From: JASHPR01 sp963749145
GTDB taxonomy: Bacteria; Actinomycetota; Actinomycetes; Streptosporangiales; Streptosporangiaceae
Assembly: GCA_963749145.1 (NCBI GenBank)
Contig: CAVVLN010000005.1
Span: 1,116,001 to 1,180,000 of the forward strand
Direction: 5' to 3'
Length of the DNA stretch: 64,000 nt
Positions within the stretch are counted from its first letter, which is position 1. Every line of letters starts with the position of its first letter. The position numbers were made by a program, and so were the translations under genes. Below are positions 16,474 to 24,787 of the stretch, in pieces. The notes below the pieces were generated by a model that had not been told where the DNA came from, made no database searches, and saw only the letters and a program-made list of their open reading frames with translations.

Positions 16474-18880
16474 TCAGGCGGGCGCGGCGGCCGGCCAGGT
16501 CCAGTTGGCGACCTCGGGCAGGTCCTCGCCGTGCTCGCGGGTCCAGGCGTGGTGCCTGGCCCGGGTGTCCACCATCTGCTGGCGCAGCCACGCCGCCGAG
16601 TTGCCCAGCCCGGGCACCCGGTCGATCACGTCCATGACCAGGTGGAACCGGTCCATGTCGTTCATCACGACCATGTCGAAGGGCGTGGTCGTGGTGCCTT
16701 CCTCCTTGTACCCGCGGACGTGGATGTTGTGGTGCCCGTCCCGGCTGTAGGTGAGCCGGTGGATCAGCCAGGGGTAGCCGTGGTAGGCGAAGATCACCGG
16801 ATGGTCGGAGGTGAACAGCGCGTTGAACTCGGCGTCGTTCATCCCGTGCGGGTGCTCGGAGGCCGGCTGCAGCCGCATCAGGTCGACCACGTTGACCACC
16901 CGCACCCGCAGGTCCGGCAGGTTCCGGCGCAGGATGTCGGTGGCCGCCAGCACTTCCAGGGTCGGCACGTCGCCGGCGCACGCGAGCACTACGTCGGGTT
17001 CCCGGCCCGGGCTGTCGTTGCTGGCCCACTCCCAGATCCCGGCGCCGCGCGTGCAGTGCAGGATCGCGGCGTCCATGTCCAGCCAGTCCGGGGACGGCTG
17101 CTTGCCGGAGACGATCACGTTCACGTAGTTCCGGCTGCGCAGGCAGTGATCGGCCACCGAGAGCAGGGTGTTGGCGTCCGGGGGCAGGTAGACCCGGATC
17201 ACCTCGGCCTTCTTGTTCATCACGTGGTCGATGAAGCCGGGGTCCTGGTGCGAGAACCCGTTGTGGTCCTGGCGCCACACGTGCGAGCTGAGCAGGTAGT
17301 TCAGCGACGCGACCGGCCGCCGCCAGGGCAGCGTCCGGCTGACCTTCAGCCACTTGGCGTGCTGGTTGAACATCGAGTCAACGATGTGGATGAATGCCTC
17401 GTAGCAGTTGAACAGGCCGTGCCGGCCGGTCAGCAGGTAGCCCTCGAGCCAGCCCTGGCAGGTGTGCTCGGACAGGATCTCCATGACCCGGCCGTCGGGG
17501 GCCAGGTGCTCGTCGACGTCGATGGTCCGCTCTTCCCAGGTCTTGCCGGTGACCTCGAGCAGCGCGTTCAGCCGGTTCGACTCGGTCTCGTCCGGGCCGA
17601 ACACCCGGAAGTGCCGGTACGGCTCGGCCCGTCGCATCACGTCACGCAGCATCGCGCCGAGCACCCGGGTCGGCTCCGACATCCGGGCCCCGGGCGACAC
17701 CACCGGCACCGCGTAGTCACGGAAGTCGGGCAGCGCCAGGTCGCGCAGCAGCAGCCCGCCGTTCGCGTGCGGGTTCGAGCCCAGCCGCCGGTCGCCGTAC
17801 GGAACCAGGCCGAGCAGCCCCTCCCGCGGCCCGCCCTGGTCGTCGAACAGCTCCTCCGGCCGGTAGGACCGCATCCACTCCTCGAGCTGGCGCAGGTGCT
17901 CGGGGTTGGTCTTCACCTCGGCCAGCGGCACCTGGTGCGCCCGCCAGGTGCCCTCCACCGGCAGCCCGTCCACCTCGGCCGGCCCGGTCCAGCCCTTCGG
18001 GGACCGCAGCACGATCACCGGCCAGCGCGGCCGGGCCTGGGGCGTGATGGCCCCGTCCGGACCGGGGGAGCGGGCCTGGCGCTGGATAGCACGGATCGCG
18101 GTGATCGCCTCATCCAGGGCGGCGGCCATGTCCTGGTGCATGGCGAAGGGCTCGTGGCCGGTCACGTAGATCGGCTCGTAGCCGTACCCGCGCAGCAGCG
18201 CGTCGAGCTCGTCCTCCGGGATGCGCGCGAGCACGGCCGGGTTCGCGATCTTCCAGCCGTTCAGGTGCAGGATCGGCAGCACCGCGCCGTCCCGGGCCGG
18301 GTCGAGGAACCGGTGCGAGTGCCAGCTGGTCGCGAGCGGCCCGGTCTCCGACTCGCCGTCGCCGACGGCGCAGACCACGATCAGGTCGGGATTGTCGAAC
18401 GCCGCGCCGTGCGCGTGCGCGAGCGAGTAGCCCAGCTCGCCGCCCTCATGGATCGAGCCCGGGGTCTGCGGCGCCACGTGGCTGGGCACGCCGCCGGGGA
18501 ACGAGAACTGGCGGAACAGCTCCCGCATGCCGGGCGCGTCGCGGGGCACGCTCGGGTACACGTCGCTGTAGCTGCCGTCCAGCCAGGTGCTGGCGAGCGC
18601 GGCCGGGCCGCCGTGACCCGGGCCGATCACGAAGATCATCGACTGGTCGTAGACGAGGATCGCCCGGTTGAGGTGGGCCCAGCATGAAGTTCAGCCCGGG
18701 CGAGGTGCCCCAGTGGCCGAGCAGCCGCGGCTTGATGTGCTCGGGCCGCAGCGGCTCGGCCAGCAACGGGTTGGCCAGCAGGTAGATCTGGCCCACCGTG
18801 AGATAGTTGGCCGCCCGCCAGTAGCTGTCGATGGTGCGGGCTTCGGCCTCGGTCAGTGCGCGGTGAGCCGTCGTGGTCAT
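16474..18880 (-). pseudogene. xfp: Xylulose-5-P/fructose-6-P phosphoketolase, one frameshift
   Basis: Phosphoketolase is TPP-dependent and cleaves xylulose-5-P or fructose-6-P to acetyl-P. The N-terminus (ATG 18880, MTTTAHRALTEAEARTIDSYWRA, then RPEHIKPRLLGHWGTSPGLNF) and the rest (MIFVIGPGHGGPAALASTW, GDGESETGPLATSWHSHRF) are in different frames. The switch is at about 18680-18687, where GAACTTCATGCTGGGCCCACC has one extra base relative to an expected NF-x-WAHLNRA. Otherwise all about 801 codons are preserved, so it may be a sequencing error or a recent lesion. It follows a universal stress gene by 17 bases, probably as one operon. Confidence 0.85.
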
Positions 18881-18897
18881 CGATCCCTCTGGTCCGA

Positions 18898-19350
18898 TCA
18901 GCTGCCGCGGACAACGACGACCGGGCAGGCCGCGTGGGTGACGCAGTGGATGCTAACCGAGCCGACCAACATCCCGGTGAACGCGCCATGACCGCGGTGC
19001 CCGACCACGAGCAGGCTGGCGTGCTGCGACTCATCGATCAGGACCTCGGCCGGGTGGCCGTAGCTGATCTTGGTGTCGACCTTGGCGCTGGACGGGTCGG
19101 GGTAGGCCTTGGCGATCGCCTCGGTGACGTCGGCGCGCATCCGCTCCTCGATCTCCGCGGTCACCGGCTGCGGTGCCTGGCCCTCGGGCGGCATCCCGGC
19201 CATCGTGGGAAAGTGCCAGGCGTGCACGGCCCGGACCGTCGCCCCCATGGCGGCCGCGTAGCGGCCCGCCCACGTCAGCGCGGCCACGGACTCGGGTGAC
19301 CCGTCAACGCCCACCACGACCACCGGCTGGCCCTCGCCGTCACTGGTCAT
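18898..19350 (-). CDS. Universal stress protein (UspA domain)
   Basis: A 150-residue Usp with VVVVGVDGSPESVAALTWAGRYA and the complete ATP motif GHRGHGAFTGMLVGSVS (G-2x-G-9x-GS), so ATP binding is likely, unlike the paralogue at 7926. ATG 19350 is preceded by GGGGAG; the frame is open to 19416 without family similarity. The gene lies 17 bases upstream of phosphoketolase and 72 bases downstream of an Acg-type nitroreductase, so all three may be co-expressed from the DosR-like box at 20331. Confidence 0.9.
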   Translation of the reverse strand: MTSDGEGQPVVVVGVDGSPESVAALTWAGRYAAAMGATVRAVHAWHFPTMAGMPPEGQAPQPVTAEIEERMRADVTEAIAKAYPDPSSAKVDTKISYGHPAEVLIDESQHASLLVVGHRGHGAFTGMLVGSVSIHCVTHAACPVVVVRGS

Positions 19351-19422
19351 AACTCCCCGCCATTTCTGTCGGCTGCTTCTGTCGGCTCCGATTCGGTGCG
19401 GCTGTGGTCTAACCACAGTGCT

Positions 19423-20295
19423 CTAATTCAACACCCGCTCCACCGGCCGCCGGGGCACTGGCGGCACCGGCAGGCCCGGCCCGATCGCCAGGACCATCTG
19501 CGGCTGCTCGTGCCCGGCGTGCGGGCCGGTGGCCAGCCACGCCTCCGCGGCCTCCAGCGGCGCGGGCAGCTGCGGGTCCAGCGGGCTCATCGCGATCCCG
19601 CGGGCGATGGCGGTCAGCCGCACCCGCTGCAGGGCCTGCCCGGCCCGCAGCCAGTTGGCCCGGTCGCCGAAGTGCGCCGACAGCATGGCGAGCTGCTCGC
19701 CCCGGTGACCGGGGCAGGCCGACGGCGCCTGCGCGGTGCCCCGCGCGAGGTCCCGCACGCGGATCGTGTCGTCGGGACCGAGCAGATGCAGGATGGCGCC
19801 CTCGACCCGGGCCGCGTCGGCCAGCTCGGCCAGCACGGGCGTCGGTACCGGGCTCCCGCGGAGCAGGGGCCGGCTGGCCGCCCGGCCGAAGATCGCCGCG
19901 TACAGCTCGCGCTCGTCCGGCAGCACCCGGTAGGGCCCGGCCAGCCGGACCGTGGCCAGCAGCACCGGCTCGGCCGGGTCGGGGAGCAGCTTCACGACCG
20001 GCTCGATGCCGGCCACGGCCGCGGCCAGCCGCAGGTTGACCAGGGCCGCGCCGCAGGCGATGTGGATGGCCCGGGCGCTCGGGTCGCCGTACGGCACGGC
20101 CCGCGCGGGGTCGGCGCGCAGCTCGATGAGATGGCTATAGCGGCGGACCCGGAACCGCCAGGGCTGGGTGTACAGCGGGGAATTGTGCAACGACGGCGCG
20201 GCCACGGCGGCGGCCAGCAGGTCGGTGACCAAGCGCGGGGACATGCCAGCGGCCCGAGCGGGCCGCTGCGCGACGGATGCGGGGTGCTCGTCCAC
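19423..20295 (-). CDS. Acg/Rv3131-family nitroreductase, short form
   Basis: A 290-residue third paralogue, about 60 residues shorter than the others. The signature normally written APSxHNTQPW is interrupted by four residues (APSLHNSPLYTQPW, residues 33-46), and the second motif is AIHIACGAALVNLRLA. The C-terminal ANWLRAGQALQRVRLTA block is intact. The loop insertion beside the flavin site may change substrate or cofactor handling. It starts 36 bases from a good DosR-like box (20331-20345), and the universal stress and phosphoketolase genes follow on the same strand. Confidence 0.85.
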   Translation of the reverse strand: MDEHPASVAQRPARAAGMSPRLVTDLLAAAVAAPSLHNSPLYTQPWRFRVRRYSHLIELRADPARAVPYGDPSARAIHIACGAALVNLRLAAAVAGIEPVVKLLPDPAEPVLLATVRLAGPYRVLPDERELYAAIFGRAASRPLLRGSPVPTPVLAELADAARVEGAILHLLGPDDTIRVRDLARGTAQAPSACPGHRGEQLAMLSAHFGDRANWLRAGQALQRVRLTAIARGIAMSPLDPQLPAPLEAAEAWLATGPHAGHEQPQMVLAIGPGLPVPPVPRRPVERVLN

Positions 20296-20330
20296 GCCCC
20301 AACGATCGCGGGGGCGCCGTCAGGCCTGGT

Positions 20331-20345
20331 AGGGCCCTAAGTCCC
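20331..20345. promoter_or_regulatory. DosR-like box upstream of nitroreductase/USP/phosphoketolase
   Basis: AGGGCCCTAAGTCCC is the exact reverse complement of a sequence fitting GGGACTTNNGGCCCT, the variant DosR motif of mycobacteria. It lies 36-50 bases upstream of ATG 20295 and just beyond the stop of the CBS-BON gene. Confidence 0.62.
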
Positions 20346-20356
20346 GGGGTTCGCCG

Positions 20357-21004
20357 CTAACCGGCCGCGGGGTAGCTGAGCCGGTCGCGGACGCCGACGA
20401 CACCCTCGAGGTGCCGGATCGCGCCGAGCATGGCGAGCGCGTCGGAGCGCTTGGCCACCGATCCGGTGACCGTCACCACGCCGGACCGCACGGTCACGAC
20501 GAACAGCTCCGGGTCGAGCCCGTACTCATCGTTGATGATCGCCTTGATGACCTCGTCCGCGATCTCCTCGTCGGGGCGCTCGAACACGGCCAGCACGTCG
20601 GAGCGGGTGACGATGCCCTTGAGTATCCCGTTCTCGTCCACCACGGGCAGCCGCTTGACCCGCCGGGCCTGCATGAGCTGGGCGGCCACGCAGATCGACT
20701 TGTCGCCGGTCACGGTCACCGCCGGCTTGGTCATCACGTCGGCGGCGGTGAGGCCCGCGGCCTTGGACCGTTCCTTCAGCAGCCAGGCCAGCCGGATCAG
20801 CCCGTCGGGCGGTCCCGGCGCGGCCGCCTTGAGCAGCAGGTCGGCCTCGGACACCACGCCGATGACCCGGCCGCTCGCGTTGATCACGGGGAAGGCGCTG
20901 ATCCTGCGGCTCCGCATCGCGGTGACCATCTCCTTGAAGTCGGCGTCTTCCCGCACGGCCACCACGCTGGGGGTCATGACGTCCTTGACCGTTGTCGTCT
21001 TCAC
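20357..21004 (-). CDS. CBS-pair plus BON-domain protein
   Basis: A 215-residue protein. CBS1 (about 8-60) is VKDVMTPSVVAVREDADFKEMV; CBS2 (about 95-145) is AADVMTKPAVTVTGDKSICVAA, then RRVKRLPVVDENGILKGIVTRSD. The C-terminal BON domain (about 152-212) is VIKAIINDEYGLDPELFVVTVRSGVVTVTGSV. CBS pairs sense adenylates and BON domains bind membrane or other ligands; this combination is common in actinomycete stress loci. The start is GTG 21004 after GAAGAAGG; the longer open frame to 21268 is repeat-derived. Two DosR-like boxes lie 80-115 bases upstream. Confidence 0.88.
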   Translation of the reverse strand: MKTTTVKDVMTPSVVAVREDADFKEMVTAMRSRRISAFPVINASGRVIGVVSEADLLLKAAAPGPPDGLIRLAWLLKERSKAAGLTAADVMTKPAVTVTGDKSICVAAQLMQARRVKRLPVVDENGILKGIVTRSDVLAVFERPDEEIADEVIKAIINDEYGLDPELFVVTVRSGVVTVTGSVAKRSDALAMLGAIRHLEGVVGVRDRLSYPAAG

Positions 21005-21083
21005 CGCGATCGCCTTCTTCCCTGTCGGCCCCAGTCCAGCACACGCGAGGGGGCCTGGACTGAGGCGAACGGGCCGCGATGCC

Positions 21084-21118
21084 TGGACCTCTGGCCCGCA
21101 TGCCCGGGACCAAGGTCC
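21084..21118. promoter_or_regulatory. Two DosR-like boxes upstream of CBS-BON gene
   Basis: GGGACCAAGGTCC at 21106-21118 repeats the first 13 bases of the box at 1358 exactly. TGGACCTCTGGCCCG at 21084-21098 fits the GGGACTT-NN-GGCCC variant with mismatches. Both lie 80-115 bases from GTG 21004. Confidence 0.55.
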
Positions 21119-21124
21119 GCGGGT

Positions 21125-21340
21125 GTCCGATGATTGCCCGCGGGAGCGGATGATTGCCGGCCCGGCTGATTGCCGCCCGGATGATTGCCCGGCCCGGATG
21201 ATTGCGCGCGGGAGCGGATGATTGCCCGCCCGGATGATTGCCGGCCGGTAATGCCGAGCCCGGCTCATTGCTGAGCCCGGCTTGCTGAGCCCGGCTTGCT
21301 GAGCCCGGCTTGCTGAGCCCGGCTTGCTGAGCCGGGTAGG
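21125..21340. repeat. Degenerate tandem repeats (GATGATTGCCCG and TTGCTGAGCCCGGC)
   Basis: GGATGATTGCCSGSCC-type units recur at irregular 14-24-base spacing to about 21255. They are followed by five back-to-back TTGCTGAGCCCGGC units to about 21335. No gene is seen here. Confidence 0.85.
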
Positions 21341-21410
21341 CGTCAGCCGGCCGCGTGCGCCGGACGCCGTGCGCCCGGGCAGGCGTCAGCCGGCCGCGTG
21401 CGCCCGGAGC
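21341..21410. repeat. Duplicated 3' end of peroxiredoxin gene
   Basis: GGCGTCAGCCGGCCGCGTGC occurs at 21340 and again at 21380, the second copy being the true 3' end of the peroxiredoxin gene (stop at 21386). This is a small tandem duplication of about 40 bases. Confidence 0.7.
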
Positions 21411-21862
21411 ACCTGCAGCGCCCGGTCCGCGTGCGCGTCCATGCTGACCTCGCTGTGGATGACCTCCAGGACCCGGCGGTCGGTGCCGATCACGAACGTC
21501 ATGCGCCGGGTGACCAGCGGCCCGACCGCGAGTGACCGCCGCACGCCGAACTGGCGCGCGACCTGGCCATCGGCGTCCGAGAGCAGCGGGTAGCCCAGGC
21601 CGTACTTGTCGGCGAACTGCTGCTGCTTGCTCACCTGGTCCCGGCTGATGCCGACCCGGGCCGCGCCCACGTCGGCGAACTCCTGGGCGAGGTCGCGGAA
21701 GTGACAGCTTTCCATCGTGCAGCCGGGGGTCATGGCGGCCGGGTAGAAGAACAAGACCACCGGACCGCTGGCCAGCCAGTCGCTGAGCTTGCGGGGGGTG
21801 CCGGTCTCATCGGGGAGTTCGAAATCCTCGACCACATCGCCCTTGGCGACCCGTTCGGCCAC
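21386..21862 (-). CDS. bcp: Thioredoxin-dependent peroxiredoxin (BCP/PrxQ type)
   Basis: A 158-residue BCP-type peroxiredoxin that reduces hydroperoxides. The motif FFYPAAMTPGCTMESCHFRD has peroxidatic Cys48 and a resolving Cys53 five residues later, the alpha2-helix PrxQ arrangement. GISRDQVSKQQQFADKYGLGYPLLSD and TFVIGTDRRVLEVI complete the fold. It fits an oxidative-stress role in this neighbourhood and is flanked on both sides by tandem repeats. Confidence 0.92.
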   Translation of the reverse strand: MAERVAKGDVVEDFELPDETGTPRKLSDWLASGPVVLFFYPAAMTPGCTMESCHFRDLAQEFADVGAARVGISRDQVSKQQQFADKYGLGYPLLSDADGQVARQFGVRRSLAVGPLVTRRMTFVIGTDRRVLEVIHSEVSMDAHADRALQVLRAHAAG

Positions 21863-21904
21863 GGCGCATCCTCCCGCAGGGTCCTGCGCGTACTGTACGC
21901 CGGC

Positions 21905-22130
21905 CGGGTCAGCGGGCGGGGGAGCGGCCGGGTCAGCGGGCGGGGGAGCGGCGCGGGGTCAGCGGGCGGGGGAGCGGGCGGGGTCAGCGGGGCGGGGAGC
22001 GGGCGGGGTCAGCGGGGCGGGGAGCGGGCGGGGTCAGCGGGGCGGGGAGCGGGCGGGGTCAGCGGGGCGGGGAGCGGGCGGGGTCAGCGGGGCGGGAGCG
22101 GCCGGGTCAGCGGGGCGGCGGCGGGGGAGC
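21905..22130. repeat. 25-bp G-rich tandem repeat
   Basis: GGGGTCAGCGGGGCGGGGAGCGGGC units repeat about nine times upstream of the peroxiredoxin gene and run into the 3' end of the next gene, whose last codons (PAAPPPPPR) are repeat-derived. The strand asymmetry (G-rich on plus) could favour G-quadruplexes. Confidence 0.9.
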
Positions 22131-22796
22131 GGCCGGGGTGTAGGGCACCAGGAAGAAGCCGCGCACCGCCCAGCCGAGGTTCAGGTTGTGCGTGAACGCC
22201 GTGGCCCGCGCCGGGGCCGAGGGGTCGAACCTGATGCTGACGCCGTCGTCCGGGCCGGAGTTCGGGTCGTAGACCCGCAGCAGGACCTCGCCGCCGGAGC
22301 GCGCGTACCCGTAGGCGAGCGCCTGGTGGTTGTGCCGGAGCAGGACCGGGTTCGCCGACGCCACCGTGACCAGGCCCAGCGGCGCCGGGATCCCGTCATC
22401 CAGGCTGGCCCTGATCCGCGGCCACTGCCTCGCGATCGTTCGCCAGGACACCCCGCGGCCCCCGTCCGGCAGGACCATCCACCGGTAGTACCGGGCGACC
22501 CCGGCCGGGATGCGCCAGGACGCGATCAGCCGGCGCACCACATACCGGTGCAGCGGCGAGCCGGGCTCGGGCCGGTCGGCGGGCGGCCGGGCCCGGGTGT
22601 GCCAGTAGTCGAGCGCCGCGAACACCATGCCGCCGCACAGCCCCGCGGCCGAGTTCCCGATGCCGACCTGGCCGAGCGGGGTGCGGAGCGTGAAGGCCGG
22701 AGACGATGGCCATGAGTTCGCGAACCCGAATCCGTCCCGCGACGGCAGGAAGCCGCAGGTGCCCGGGGACGAGCCCGGCCTCGCCCGGCCGCTCAC
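22107..22796 (-). CDS. Papain/C39-like-fold protein of unknown function
   Basis: A 229-residue protein not assigned to a named enzyme. GIGNSAAGLCGGMVFAALDYW, LLRHNHQALAYGY and LLRVYDPNSGPDDG place Cys54, His157 and Asp177 (with N179) in the order of a papain-like or C39-like cysteine peptidase or transglutaminase fold. No signal peptide is seen. It starts with GTG one base after the stop of the aldo-keto reductase gene, so the two are co-transcribed. The C-terminus was extended by the G-rich repeat. Confidence 0.6.
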   Translation of the reverse strand: MSGRARPGSSPGTCGFLPSRDGFGFANSWPSSPAFTLRTPLGQVGIGNSAAGLCGGMVFAALDYWHTRARPPADRPEPGSPLHRYVVRRLIASWRIPAGVARYYRWMVLPDGGRGVSWRTIARQWPRIRASLDDGIPAPLGLVTVASANPVLLRHNHQALAYGYARSGGEVLLRVYDPNSGPDDGVSIRFDPSAPARATAFTHNLNLGWAVRGFFLVPYTPAAPPPPPR

Positions 22797-23582
22797 TCAC
22801 GCCGCCAGGGCGTCGATCCTGGCCATCTCGCCCGGGTCGAGCGAGAAGCTGAACAGGTTCAGGTTGGACACGATGCGCTTGGGGTCGGCCGACTTCGGGA
22901 TGACCGCGATCCCGTGGTCGAGGTGCCAGCGCAGCACGACTTGCGCGGGCGTCACGCTGTGCGCCCAGGCGATCTCGGTCAGCACGGGGTCGTTGAGGTT
23001 GGTGTCCTTCAGCGGGCTGTACCCCTCGACCGCGACGCCGCGCTGCTGCATTCCCTCCAGCACCCCGGGGTCGTAACGCCACGGGTTCCAGTGGATCTGG
23101 TTGACCGCCGGGGCCTCGCCGGTCGAGTCGATGAGCTCGTCGACCAGCTTCAGCGAGTAGTTGCTGACCCCCACCGCGCGGGCCAGCCCCTCGTCGCGCA
23201 GCGCGAGCAGTTCCCGCCAGGCCGGCACGCTCCTCCCGCCGCGCGGCGGCCAGTGGATCAGCCACAGGTCGAGGTAGTCGGTGCCGAGCGCGCGCAGCGA
23301 TCCGGCCAGGACCTGGCGGGCCCGGCCCGCGTCGCTGGCCCGCAGCTTAGAGGTCAGGAACACCTCCTCCCGCGGCAGGCCGCTGTCGCGCAGCGCGTGA
23401 CCCACCTCGCTCTCGTTGGCGTACATGGTGGCGGTGTCGATCATGCGGTACCCGGCCTGCAGCGCGTGCAGCGTGGCCTCGCAGGCCTTGCGCCCGCGCA
23501 TCGGCCAGGTACCGAACCCCACCATTGGCATGGCCACGTCGCCGGCCAGCGTGACCGTGGGTACCTCGTGTGGATCAGTCAT
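22797..23582 (-). CDS. Aldo/keto reductase
   Basis: A 261-residue NADPH-dependent carbonyl reductase of the 2,5-diketo-gluconate reductase type. The catalytic tetrad is visible: Asp49 and Tyr54 in MIDTATMYANE, Lys79 in TSKLRA and His110 in LIHWP. GVSNYSLKLVDELI and IPKSADPKRIVSN are family signatures. ATG 23582 is chosen because the upstream open frame to 23654 is repeat sequence. The cysteine-peptidase-like gene follows with no gap. Confidence 0.92.
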   Translation of the reverse strand: MTDPHEVPTVTLAGDVAMPMVGFGTWPMRGRKACEATLHALQAGYRMIDTATMYANESEVGHALRDSGLPREEVFLTSKLRASDAGRARQVLAGSLRALGTDYLDLWLIHWPPRGGRSVPAWRELLALRDEGLARAVGVSNYSLKLVDELIDSTGEAPAVNQIHWNPWRYDPGVLEGMQQRGVAVEGYSPLKDTNLNDPVLTEIAWAHSVTPAQVVLRWHLDHGIAVIPKSADPKRIVSNLNLFSFSLDPGEMARIDALAA

Positions 23583-23589
23583 GGGGCTA

Positions 23590-23780
23590 TTGTCCGCCAC
23601 CTGGCCGGGCGGCGGGGGAGCCGGGCGGCCAGGTGTCCGCCACCTGGGTGCCACTTGCCCGCCACCTGGCCGGGAGAGCGGGGAGCCGGACGGGCGGGAT
23701 GCGGGCGGGGAGCCCGACGGGCGGGATGCGGGCGGGGAGCCCGACGGGGATCCGGGCGGCCCAGCCCGCGCCGGGTTCGC
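23590..23780. repeat. Direct repeats upstream of aldo/keto reductase
   Basis: GTCCGCCACCTGG/GCCCGCCACCTGG occurs three times (23590-23670). GGGCGGGGAGCCCGACGGGC then repeats (23701-23760). No promoter can be singled out. Confidence 0.7.
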
Positions 23781-23784
23781 GGGG

Positions 23785-24684
23785 TCAGGTGACCGGGGTG
23801 CCGGTCCGCGCGGTCAGGTCCGCGAGCAGCTTGGTCAGCCGCAGTGTGACCGGGCCGGGCGCGCCGTCCCCGATCCGGCGCCCGTCGAGCGAGACCACCG
23901 GCGCGATACCGCCCATGGTGCCGGTCACGAACAACTCGTCGGCCGTGTGCAGCTGGGTCAGCGAGTAGTCGGCGACCGCGCACGCGATGCCCGCCTCCGC
24001 GGCCAGGTCCAGCACCGCGCCGCGGGTGATCCCCTCCGGGCACGCGGCGGCCGTCGGGGTACCCAGCACGCCCTCGGCCACCAGGAACACGTTGGTGGCG
24101 TTGGTCTCGGCCACGAACCCCCGCTGGTCCAGCATCAGCGCGTCGTCGGCCCCGGCCACGTTGGCCTCGATCTTGGCCAGGATCGAGGTCAGCAGGTTGT
24201 TGTGGTGGATCTTCGGGTCCAGGCTGTCCGGCGCGGTCCGGCGCACGCTGGCGGTGATCAGCGTGATCCCGGATGAGTCGTAGACCGGCGGCTTGTGCTC
24301 GGCCAGCACGATCAGCGTCGGACCCGACTGGTTCAGCCGCGGGTCCATGCCGCTGGTGATCTTCACGCCCCGGGTCAGCGTGAGCCGGATGTGCACCCCG
24401 TCGGCCATCCCGTTGGCCTGCAGCGTGCGCCGGATCTCGGTGGTGATCGCCTCGTCCGACGGCACCTCGGTGAACGCCAGGGCGTGGGCCGACCGGCGCA
24501 GCCGGGCCAGGTGCTCGTCCAGCCGGAAGATCTTGCCGTCGTGGAGCCGCAGGCCCTCCCAGACCGCGTCGCCGCCCTGCACGGCCGAGTCGAACGGGCT
24601 GATCGCGGCCTTGTCCCGGTGGGCCAGGTGACCGTTGACGTTGACGATCAGGTCCCGGTTCCGCTCGTCAAAAGTCTGCAGCAT
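23785..24684 (-). CDS. Class IV PLP aminotransferase (branched-chain/D-amino-acid type)
   Basis: A 299-residue fold-type IV aminotransferase. RLDEHLARLRRSAHAL, then the PLP-lysine region LDPKIHHNNLLTSILAKIEA, GADDALMLDQRGFVAETNATNVFLV and PEGITRGAVLDLA are all in family order. The substrate could be branched-chain amino acids, D-amino acids or aminodeoxychorismate. ATG 24684 follows GAGGAGGAGCGAAGAG. A 20-bp inverted repeat lies just upstream. The sulfotransferase and mscR genes precede it on the same strand. Confidence 0.88.
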   Translation of the reverse strand: MLQTFDERNRDLIVNVNGHLAHRDKAAISPFDSAVQGGDAVWEGLRLHDGKIFRLDEHLARLRRSAHALAFTEVPSDEAITTEIRRTLQANGMADGVHIRLTLTRGVKITSGMDPRLNQSGPTLIVLAEHKPPVYDSSGITLITASVRRTAPDSLDPKIHHNNLLTSILAKIEANVAGADDALMLDQRGFVAETNATNVFLVAEGVLGTPTAAACPEGITRGAVLDLAAEAGIACAVADYSLTQLHTADELFVTGTMGGIAPVVSLDGRRIGDGAPGPVTLRLTKLLADLTARTGTPVT

Positions 24685-24711
24685 CTCTTCGCTCCTCCTC
24701 GCCCGGCTGAT

Positions 24712-24770
24712 TTCCATGATCTGGGTACCTGAGGTGGTCTATGTGCGCACCAGGTACCCAGATCATGGAA
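24712..24770. promoter_or_regulatory. Perfect 20-bp inverted repeat
   Basis: Arms 24712-24731 (TTCCATGATCTGGGTACCTG) and 24751-24770 are exact reverse complements with a 19-base loop. It sits between the sulfotransferase stop (24788) and the aminotransferase start (24684). It could be a terminator/attenuator or a large operator; there is no T-tract. Confidence 0.85.
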
Positions 24771-24787
24771 TCGCCGGGACCGCCCGG

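Noticed and set aside
15215..17353. 712-codon minus-strand frame across CU044_5270 gene and phosphoketolase
   Set aside because: Spans two unrelated real genes in another frame; composition is that of a shadow frame.
16531..18687. 718-codon plus-strand frame opposite phosphoketolase
   Set aside because: His/Val/Arg-rich shadow of the phosphoketolase gene with no motif.
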